Assembly: GCA_947442905.1 (NCBI GenBank)
Contig: CANEWV010000092.1
Coordinates: forward strand, 1 to 6,796
DNA from: Chitinophagaceae bacterium
GTDB lineage: Bacteria; Bacteroidota; Bacteroidia; Chitinophagales; Chitinophagaceae
Direction of reading: 5' to 3'
Length of the DNA: 6,796 nt
This document shows positions 1 to 6,025 of the stretch, one piece after another. Numbering within the stretch: the first letter of the stretch is position 1; each line of letters begins with the position of its first letter. Both the position numbers and the translations under genes were made by a program. The notes beneath the pieces are model-generated. The model was given only the letters and a program-made list of their open reading frames with translations, did not search any database and was not told the origin of the DNA.

Positions 1-683
1 TCTTTGCCAAATTCATTAAACTTTGAGAGGTTTTGATTGTCTAAGGTAGACTGCCAAATGGATGATTTATTTTGGTGAACCCAAATAAGCCTATTGCTGT
101 TTTCAAGTATCGTATCTCTTTCTCTTAATAGCGGAAAGGGAGCGCCAATCATTCCGTAGGCACTTCTTTTTTCTCCACCTTGCAAAGTGTCCATTTTATT
201 ACGCCACATTAAATTTTTAATGGTTAAAGTAACGTTTGTACTTGCTTTTCCGGTTATGGTAATGGCTGGGTTGTTGGCATCTGCAAAAATGGCAATGGAT
301 ATACTTTGGTTTTTTGCATTGGTGGCTTTAATAATAATGCTGCCGGTTTGTATATCGAGTGTTTGGGAAAATATAGCGCCATCAAGTATAGATGGGTTCG
401 TGCTAATGGATATTTTTCCGATTTTTAATAGACGGCCAATTTCTGAATAGGCATCTGTTTTTGAAATATATAATTGTAATTGTCCGCTGCTATCCACCCA
501 TACATTGGCGCCAATATCGCCATTGCCAATGGGCATGGAGCCAGACGGTCCACTACTTTGTGAAGCCCACGCTACGTTGTATGGCGCAAGTTTCACTTGC
601 GCCATACAAGCCCAAGGCCTAAAAAAAATCACCAGCACCGCAAAAGCTACGCACAATCCTCTTACTAAATTTCCTTTTCGCAT
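1..683 (-). CDS. Secreted DUF5703-domain (GH95-like) glycoside hydrolase, N-terminal part only
   Basis: The reverse strand is open from an ATG at 683 to the left edge, giving 227 residues with no stop; the C-terminal part lies outside the window. Residues 1-28 form a Sec signal peptide: basic start MRKGNLVR, hydrophobic core about 10-21, likely cleavage after CMA (A28|Q29). Cys26 is not in a good lipobox. The mature N-terminus carries SGSMPIGNGDIGANVWV (47-63), then LYISKTDAYSE (71-81) and RLLKIGKI (84-91). These are hallmarks of the DUF5703 N-terminal beta-sandwich domain of Bacteroidota glycosidases related to GH95 alpha-L-fucosidases. The catalytic (alpha/alpha)6 domain is not visible, so the substrate cannot be read; alpha-L-fucoside or alpha-galactoside cleavage in the periplasm is inferred from the family. 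It starts 6 bp after the stop of the upstream beta-helix gene, so the two are very probably co-transcribed. No Shine-Dalgarno sequence is visible. A perfect 33-nt hairpin sequence covers codons 25-36. The family call is firm, the activity is not. Confidence 0.85.
   Translation of the reverse strand, partial: MRKGNLVRGLCVAFAVLVIFFRPWACMAQVKLAPYNVAWASQSSGPSGSMPIGNGDIGANVWVDSSGQLQLYISKTDAYSEIGRLLKIGKISISTNPSILDGAIFSQTLDIQTGSIIIKATNAKNQSISIAIFADANNPAITITGKASTNVTLTIKNLMWRNKMDTLQGGEKRSAYGMIGAPFPLLRERDTILENSNRLIWVHQNKSSIWQSTLDNQNLSKFNEFGK
577..609. repeat. Perfect 15-bp inverted repeat, 3-base loop, inside the DUF5703 gene
   Basis: The left arm is TTGTATGGCGCAAGT (577-591), the loop TTC (592-594) and the right arm ACTTGCGCCATACAA (595-609), which is an exact reverse complement of the left arm. 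The pairing stops at both flanks (G opposite G). In the mRNA of the leftward gene it would fold into a stable hairpin with a GAA loop, 74 nt downstream of the start codon. It encodes residues 25-36 (A-C-M-A-Q-V-K-L-A-P-Y-N), so it spans the predicted signal-peptide cleavage site. There is no U-tract after it and no second copy in the window. It may be a palindromic mobile or REP-like element captured in frame, or a hairpin that tunes expression; the sequence alone cannot decide. Confidence 0.9.
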
Positions 684-689
684 ATCCAA

Positions 690-2909
690 TTAATTTCGAT
701 ACTTATTTTTATAGAGTCCCATTTTGTCAAATGGGACAGGTTCAAATCCTTTTATTTTTTTAAATACTTCTGATGTAGGAAGTAATGTAAAATTTTCATG
801 TTCGGCATCTACAAAGCCCGGATTAGTAGTGCATCTGTAATTATCTCTTTCGGTGATGGTCGCGTATTGTCCACCAATAAGTTTGGTAGGGCTTGTTGGG
901 CCACCAATAATTAGGTTGTCTGCAAATACGTTACGGTTGGCGCGCATGGCTTTCCACTGCTTAGTGCCGGGTATGGTATCTAAATACTCGAGAAGTCCAG
1001 GATACTTACTAGCATAGGGTTCTGTGGTATAGGAAACGCTTTTTGTTAAGCGCGCTCTAATAAGGCCTTCTTCTCCAAACATCGATTTTTCGGAACCTGC
1101 TGCCCAGGTATAGTAGTGCGCAGATATTTGTGCAGTAGCATCGGTGGGTTCAATGATAATATTATTTTTCATGGTCAAATCCCAGCCGCTATTGGTAAAT
1201 AAGATTCCATGCTTGGTTTCCATTTTATAAAATACGTTTCCAAAAACAAATACATCGGCACTCGAATCGTCACAATAAATACCCATGTTCATGCGGTTGG
1301 GGTTTCCAATGTGATGAAAATAATTATAGCGCACCACATTGCCTCTATCGCTAGGGTCTCTACCAATATACCATGGTGATGTGTCGTCCGAATTTAATGT
1401 AACATGATGGATATTGTTATATTCAAAAACGTGTTCGTTGCCGTGTACAAAAATGCCTTGCCAGTCGGTATTATAAATTTCGCAGTGTCTTATTTTGTTG
1501 CCGCATCCGTCTACGCTTATGCCCGACCAAATAAATTTATTTCTTCTATTAAAATCGTGAACTTTACAATTTTCAACAATATTGTTTGCTTTTGTTAAAG
1601 TTTTTTTATCGCCACCGCTTAAATAAATGCCACCGCTACCGGTGTTATACACGTCGCAGCTTAATATTTGTTGATCGTATCCGGCGTTTCTATTCCAGCT
1701 GGTATTTTTATAGAGGTAGTTTTGCAAGCTTCCAATAATGCCTGATACGGGACGGCCTTCAAAATTATCAATACTCATAGTTCCTTTGTTGGCCTCCGCG
1801 CCTTGGCCCATAAAAATGCCAGACGTTCCAACGTTTCTAATGGTACAACCTACAATGGTATTGTGGTGCCCACCTTCCATGTAAATGCCCATGCCCCTGC
1901 CAGCCTCAATGGTAAGGCCTTCTAGCGTTGTATAGGTTTGATTGATGATAGATACAATGGGCGTTTCAAGTACCGAAACGCTAATGCTTGCTGCTTGTAA
2001 TGTACTAGGCGGCCAAACATATAACATCCCCGTTTTAGTATCTAACCACCACTCGCCAGGGCTATCTAATTCTTCTAAAATATTGTATGCAGTGTAAGCC
2101 TGAAAATCTCTGCCGTTTCCAAGTCCGTACAAATGTGGCGTTACTAATTTAATTTGTTTTTTAAGGGTGTCAATTTTTTCGATATTAATATTGTCATCTG
2201 CAAAACCATAATTAAAAGTGCCTTGTAGCCATATGTCTTTTTGCCCAGTCCATTTTGCATGTCTTGTATCGGTGTATTCAAATAAGGCACCTCTGTTGCT
2301 TGTGTCACCAATACGCGGTACAGATCCTTTATCAAGCACTTTGCCAATTTTGATGCTGCCACTGTTGGGGTAGTGTGCAAGCGTGAGTGGTTCGTTGTTA
2401 AAAAATAATTCAAGTGGTGCAGGAACAACAGGTTGTCCATGTCCATAGCTTTGGTGTTTGCCATAATTTATAATACCAACTTGTTTAAGAGATACCTGGT
2501 ATAATGCTGCGGCTGCTGATTTACCAACCTGCATTAAAATAGCTGGGTCATTTACTTTTTTAAATGCACTGCCCTTAATTTTTTTGCCTCCCGAAATAAT
2601 CACTTTGTCTTTGTTAACACCTCTCCAAATAATTGGCGTTTGTTTGCTGCCAGTGATAGCCTGATCTAATTTAAATCCTGCTTGCAGTTCATAATTACCG
2701 GCCCCTATATGAACAACAATGTCTCCTTCGTAATTTGGGTTAGCCGTTTTAAATTTTTTAATTAACATCTGCGCTTTTGAAAGTGATGCTACTGGCGCAG
2801 CTGCTGTTCCGTTGCTCTTATCATTACCAGCTGGCGACACATAAAATTCTTGCCCTAATGCATGGTTAATAACGAGTAAAAAAATGACGGTTTTAAGGAG
2901 TTGTTTCAT
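690..2909 (-). CDS. Secreted right-handed beta-helix glycosidase-like protein (GH141-like)
   Basis: This is a complete 739-residue reading frame. Residues 1-19 are a Sec signal peptide (MKQLLKTVIFLLVINHALG|QEF). The mature protein opens with FYVSPAGNDKSNGT (22-35) and ASLSKAQ, the usual start of secreted pectate-lyase-like beta-helix proteins, followed by PIIWRGVNKDKVIISGGKKIKG (around 92-113). An inserted region holds PLELFFNNEPLTLAHYPNSG (165-184) and LDSPGEWWLDTKTGMLYVWPP (281-301), a block typical of GH141-like and related beta-helix hydrolases. Short helix coils run from about 310 to 590 with repeated NxIxxCxIxNxGxxGIxxxG-type turns. A conserved block at about 507-549 reads SDDTSPWYIGRDPSDRG ... 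GIYCDDSS; its Asp pairs 508/509 and 547/548 are candidate catalytic acids (inference). GH141 includes an alpha-L-fucosidase and a xylanase, so the substrate is open; a lyase or GH120-like role is a possible alternative. It is the first gene of the leftward unit, 6 bp before the DUF5703 gene. The fold is certain, the family number moderate. Confidence 0.85.
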   Translation of the reverse strand: MKQLLKTVIFLLVINHALGQEFYVSPAGNDKSNGTAAAPVASLSKAQMLIKKFKTANPNYEGDIVVHIGAGNYELQAGFKLDQAITGSKQTPIIWRGVNKDKVIISGGKKIKGSAFKKVNDPAILMQVGKSAAAALYQVSLKQVGIINYGKHQSYGHGQPVVPAPLELFFNNEPLTLAHYPNSGSIKIGKVLDKGSVPRIGDTSNRGALFEYTDTRHAKWTGQKDIWLQGTFNYGFADDNINIEKIDTLKKQIKLVTPHLYGLGNGRDFQAYTAYNILEELDSPGEWWLDTKTGMLYVWPPSTLQAASISVSVLETPIVSIINQTYTTLEGLTIEAGRGMGIYMEGGHHNTIVGCTIRNVGTSGIFMGQGAEANKGTMSIDNFEGRPVSGIIGSLQNYLYKNTSWNRNAGYDQQILSCDVYNTGSGGIYLSGGDKKTLTKANNIVENCKVHDFNRRNKFIWSGISVDGCGNKIRHCEIYNTDWQGIFVHGNEHVFEYNNIHHVTLNSDDTSPWYIGRDPSDRGNVVRYNYFHHIGNPNRMNMGIYCDDSSADVFVFGNVFYKMETKHGILFTNSGWDLTMKNNIIIEPTDATAQISAHYYTWAAGSEKSMFGEEGLIRARLTKSVSYTTEPYASKYPGLLEYLDTIPGTKQWKAMRANRNVFADNLIIGGPTSPTKLIGGQYATITERDNYRCTTNPGFVDAEHENFTLLPTSEVFKKIKGFEPVPFDKMGLYKNKYRN

Positions 2910-2980
2910 GTGTGTATCTTAAAGTTTGCTGGTGCTGTATTGTCTATTATTTATTTTATATTGTATAAAATTTAGCGGTT
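2910..2980. promoter_or_regulatory. Divergent intergenic region, probable back-to-back promoters
   Basis: This 71-bp AT-rich gap separates two genes transcribed away from each other, so promoters for both units must lie here or overlap the 5' ends of the genes. For the rightward gene, TTTG at 2924-2927 and a partial match to the Bacteroidota -7 motif TAnnTTTG (TATTTATT, 2948-2955, spacing 20) are the best candidates, but the match is weak. No convincing match was found on the other strand. No clear operator palindrome, riboswitch or Shine-Dalgarno sequence is visible. An in-frame TAA at 2966-2968 closes the PhyH frame, which fixes its start at 2981. Shared control of the two units from this gap is inferred. 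Confidence 0.45.
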
Positions 2981-3811
2981 ATGGAAACAACACCCATTTC
3001 AATAAAAGAGGCGCTTGATCAGGCGTATAGTGTAACACCTGAACAGGCTTCATTTTTTGCGCAACATGGTTTTATAAAAATTAAAAATATTTTTGAAGCC
3101 TCTGTTATTGATTACATGAATATAGTAATTTCCAAAGAGGTGGACCGTTTAAATAATCAACAAATTCCATTAGAAGAGCGCGATACCTATGGTAAAGCAT
3201 TTTTGCAAATCATGAACTTGTGGACGCATACCACTGTGGTAAAAGACATTGTATTTAGTAAACGAATAGCCCAAATCGCCACTGGCTTAATGCAAACAAA
3301 TGGCGTACGTTTATACCACGATCAGGCGCTTTTTAAAGAACCTAAAGGTGGCCATACGCCTTGGCATGCCGATCAATATTACTGGCCGCTAGCCACCGAA
3401 AACACCGTTACCGCTTGGATACCATTGCAAGCAACGCCGCTTAATTATGGCCCACTCGAGTTTAGTGCAGGTAGTAATAAGTTAACGGCTGGCAGAGATA
3501 AACAAATTAGTGATGAGAGTCAGGCTTTTTTAGAATCCGAATTAAAAAATCAAAATTTTGAGCACGTTATAGAACCCTTTGATATGGGTGAAATAAGTTT
3601 TCATAGAGGATGGTTGTATCACCGCGCAGGCCCTAACGTTTCCGGTAACATGCGAAAGGTTATGACCATGATTTATATGGATAAAGACACCGTATTAAAA
3701 GAACCTGAAAACCACAACCAACTTGCCGATTGGGAAGCTTGGTGCCCAGGCGCTAAGGTTGGTGCCACTATTGATACACCTTTAAACCCCGTATTGTATG
3801 AAAAAGCTTAG
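2981..3811 (+). CDS. Phytanoyl-CoA dioxygenase (PhyH) family Fe(II)/2-oxoglutarate oxygenase
   Basis: This 276-residue protein has no signal peptide or membrane segment, so it should be cytoplasmic. PhyH-type enzymes couple oxidative decarboxylation of 2-oxoglutarate to hydroxylation, or oxidative dealkylation, of a small substrate. The N-terminal FFAQHGFIKIKNIF (25-38) is the typical PhyH opening. HTPWHADQYYWP (125-136) contains the HxD iron motif (His129, Asp131). The distal iron ligand is probably His214 in FHRGWLYHRAGPN (207-219), and Arg225 in the following NMRK is the likely 2-oxoglutarate-binding Arg, so the catalytic set looks complete. Length is normal for the family. The start is the first ATG after an in-frame TAA 12 bp upstream. 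Its last 14 bp overlap the GH20 gene, indicating translational coupling. The substrate cannot be read from sequence; the context suggests a sugar or sugar-derived compound rather than phytanoyl-CoA. Family call firm, role unknown. Confidence 0.9.
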   Translation: METTPISIKEALDQAYSVTPEQASFFAQHGFIKIKNIFEASVIDYMNIVISKEVDRLNNQQIPLEERDTYGKAFLQIMNLWTHTTVVKDIVFSKRIAQIATGLMQTNGVRLYHDQALFKEPKGGHTPWHADQYYWPLATENTVTAWIPLQATPLNYGPLEFSAGSNKLTAGRDKQISDESQAFLESELKNQNFEHVIEPFDMGEISFHRGWLYHRAGPNVSGNMRKVMTMIYMDKDTVLKEPENHNQLADWEAWCPGAKVGATIDTPLNPVLYEKA

Positions 3812-6023
3812 TAGCATATTATTATTGATTTTTTTAGCTGTAGGTAAATCATTATCAGCGCAGCTACCCATTATTCCTTACCCGAATAAAGTAATAGAAG
3901 GAAAAGGTTTTTATATGGTTGCAACATCTGTAACAAAAGAAGCTGTTGTTGTAATTGACTCAAGTGCAGGATCTGTTGTTACTAGTACCGAAGGATATTT
4001 GCTAACAGTAACACCCAAGCAAATAAAAGTGGTTGCAAAAACAAAAGTGGGCGCGTTTTACGCTATGCAAACGCTTTTGCAATTAGAAGCAGCGTCTAAA
4101 AAAATTCCGGTGGTAACCATCGAGGATGCACCAGCATTTGGTTATAGAGGACTGATGTTAGACGTGGGTAGACATTTTATGCCAATCTCTTTTATAAAAC
4201 AGTTACTGGATGTTATGGCGATGCAAAAGATGAACAATTTGCATTTGCATTTAACCGAAGATCAAGGATGGCGCATCGAAATAAAAAAGTATCCAAAATT
4301 AACAAGTGTAGGATCTGTGCGAGGCGGAACTTTAATTGGTAAGTATCCAGGGAGTGGCAATACCAACGCCGCCTACGGCGGCTTTTATACGCAGGCGCAG
4401 TTAAAAGAACTTGTTGCATATGCAGCTGCCAAGCATATTAATATTATTCCTGAAATTGAAATGCCAGGCCACGCAAGTGCTGCTATTGCTGCCTATCCGG
4501 AGTTAAGTTGTTTCCCTAACGAAGCTACCAAGCTTACAAATAATATGTACGCAACCACCACCGAAAATAAAATTAAAACTGTGGGCGGTAAAATTGTACA
4601 AGAAACATGGGGTGTTTTTGATGACGTATTTGCGCCTTCCGAATTCACTTTTAATTTTATTGAAAACGTATTGGATGAAGTGATGGATATTTTTCCGTCC
4701 AGTTATATTCATATTGGTGGCGACGAATGTCCTAAAACAGCCTGGAAGCGCTCTAGTTATTGTCAGAACCTTATGAAAGAAAAAGGCATTGCTAACGAGC
4801 ATGCGCTTCAAAGTTATTTTATTCAACGTGTAGAAAAATACGTGAATAGTAAGGGCCGTAAAATAATTGGCTGGGATGAAATTTTAGAAGGCGGTCTTGC
4901 ACCTAATGCAACCGTTATGAGTTGGCAGGGTGAAGAAGGTGGTATTACTGCCGCCAAAGAGCATCATGATGTAATTATGACGCCACAGGGCAACTGTTAT
5001 TTAAATTTTTATCAATCTGCAGATTCTCGCGACTCTATTGCTTTTGGTGGTTTCTTACCGCTTGAGGCCGTTTACAATTACAACCCAGTGCCAGCGGCTC
5101 TTACCGCAGAGGAGGCTACTTATATTAAAGGTGTGCAGGGAAATTTATGGACCGAGTATATTGCTAACAAAGACCTGGCTTCTTTTATGTTGTATCCGCG
5201 TGCTATGGCTATCGCCGAAAACGGATGGACAAAAACAAAAACCGGTTTCGATCATTTTACAAACCGGGTAACCAGCTGGAAGCCTCTATTAAAACAAAAA
5301 GGGCTTCATTTTTCGGATCATTTATACAATATACAAATTACCAGCAAGCCAATTGCTGGCGGCATCAATGTTTCTATTGGTGGCGTAGGAGCGGCTTATA
5401 AAATCGTGTACAATACAAATGGCAAACTGCCTAGTGTAAACAATCAAATCTATACGGGTCCAATTACTATTACAGGCGACGCAAATTTACAAGCGGGTGT
5501 TCTAGTCAATAACAAAATAACAGATATTGCTACTGCTGCATTTTCTATCAATAAAGCAACAGGTGCTAAGCTTGTGTCATTACTGAATGCACCCAAAGCG
5601 CCTTATAATAAAAGTGGTAACACCGGCTTTATAAACGGTATTCTTGCAAATGACGCTAGATTTAGCGATGGCGAATGGCTTGCCTGGGAAGGTAAATCAA
5701 TTGACGCAACACTTGATTTGGGCACAGCTACAACTATTACGCAAATTTCTACGCGCTTTATTAATAGCCGTGGCAGTTGGATTCATTTGCCAACAAGTGT
5801 AGAAGTATTAGGATCAGTAGATGGTAAAACATTTACGCGCCTGGGCTTACAACAAAATTTTGATAATAGTAAAGAAGGAAATTTACCCGTTTTGTTTACT
5901 GTACCTTCTACTAATGTTAGATATATTCAATTGATAGCGCATCCTGTAGCAATTATACCGGCTGGATTTGCAGGAGCTGGAAATCCTTCTTGGTTATTTA
6001 TGGATGAACTCATTATAAAATAA
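3798..6023 (+). CDS. Secreted GH20 beta-N-acetylhexosaminidase with C-terminal F5/8-type (CBM32-like) domain
   Basis: This exo-acting enzyme removes terminal beta-linked GlcNAc or GalNAc by substrate-assisted catalysis, probably in the periplasm. It has 741 residues: Sec signal peptide 1-21 (MKKLSSILLL..., cleavage near SLSA|QLP); GH20b-type N-terminal domain about 23-112 starting LPIIPYPNKV; TIM-barrel catalytic domain about 115-478; a chitobiase-type C-terminal beta domain about 515-585; and an F5/8-type C (CBM32-like) sugar-binding domain about 600-741. Catalytic Asp309-Glu310 lie in HIGGDECPKTAW (305-316). Other GH20 marks are GYRGLMLDVGRHF (115-127, substrate Arg117), EMPGHASAAIAAYPEL (221-236), MSWQGEEGG (374-382, Trp376) and NLWTEY (449-454, Trp451), so it should be active. 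There is no lipobox Cys. The start lies inside the PhyH gene, and the signal peptide right after this ATG supports the choice. The next gene starts 2 bp after the stop. Preference for GlcNAc or GalNAc cannot be told. Confidence 0.95.
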   Translation: MKKLSSILLLIFLAVGKSLSAQLPIIPYPNKVIEGKGFYMVATSVTKEAVVVIDSSAGSVVTSTEGYLLTVTPKQIKVVAKTKVGAFYAMQTLLQLEAASKKIPVVTIEDAPAFGYRGLMLDVGRHFMPISFIKQLLDVMAMQKMNNLHLHLTEDQGWRIEIKKYPKLTSVGSVRGGTLIGKYPGSGNTNAAYGGFYTQAQLKELVAYAAAKHINIIPEIEMPGHASAAIAAYPELSCFPNEATKLTNNMYATTTENKIKTVGGKIVQETWGVFDDVFAPSEFTFNFIENVLDEVMDIFPSSYIHIGGDECPKTAWKRSSYCQNLMKEKGIANEHALQSYFIQRVEKYVNSKGRKIIGWDEILEGGLAPNATVMSWQGEEGGITAAKEHHDVIMTPQGNCYLNFYQSADSRDSIAFGGFLPLEAVYNYNPVPAALTAEEATYIKGVQGNLWTEYIANKDLASFMLYPRAMAIAENGWTKTKTGFDHFTNRVTSWKPLLKQKGLHFSDHLYNIQITSKPIAGGINVSIGGVGAAYKIVYNTNGKLPSVNNQIYTGPITITGDANLQAGVLVNNKITDIATAAFSINKATGAKLVSLLNAPKAPYNKSGNTGFINGILANDARFSDGEWLAWEGKSIDATLDLGTATTITQISTRFINSRGSWIHLPTSVEVLGSVDGKTFTRLGLQQNFDNSKEGNLPVLFTVPSTNVRYIQLIAHPVAIIPAGFAGAGNPSWLFMDELIIK

Positions 6024-6025
6024 AT

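Noticed and set aside
187..450. Plus-strand open frame of 87 codons that reads like a small hydrophobic membrane protein
   Set aside because: It lies fully antisense to the DUF5703 gene, whose reverse-strand frame is continuous and carries recognisable family motifs. The hydrophobic look comes from reading the opposite strand of beta-rich coding DNA.
505..693. Plus-strand open frame of 62 codons over the 5' end of the DUF5703 gene
   Set aside because: It is antisense to the signal peptide and the first conserved domain motif; the protein has no recognisable features.
2144..2464. Minus-strand open frame of 106 codons inside the beta-helix gene
   Set aside because: It is in a different frame of the same strand as a clearly real 739-residue protein and shows no domain or start signal of its own.
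4368..4386. GC-rich hairpin GCCGCC-TAC-GGCGGC followed by TTTT, resembling an intrinsic terminator
   Set aside because: It sits in the middle of the GH20 catalytic domain and encodes the NAAYGGF stretch. Stopping transcription there would truncate the enzyme, and the T-run is only four bases.
4503..4826. Minus-strand open frame of 107 codons opposite the GH20 catalytic domain
   Set aside because: It is antisense to the region encoding the catalytic Asp-Glu pair of GH20 and has no protein-like features.
5341..5359. Seven-bp inverted repeat CCAGCAA / TTGCTGG with a 5-base loop
   Set aside because: It is short, lies inside the GH20 gene between domains, and is within what chance produces over 6.8 kb.
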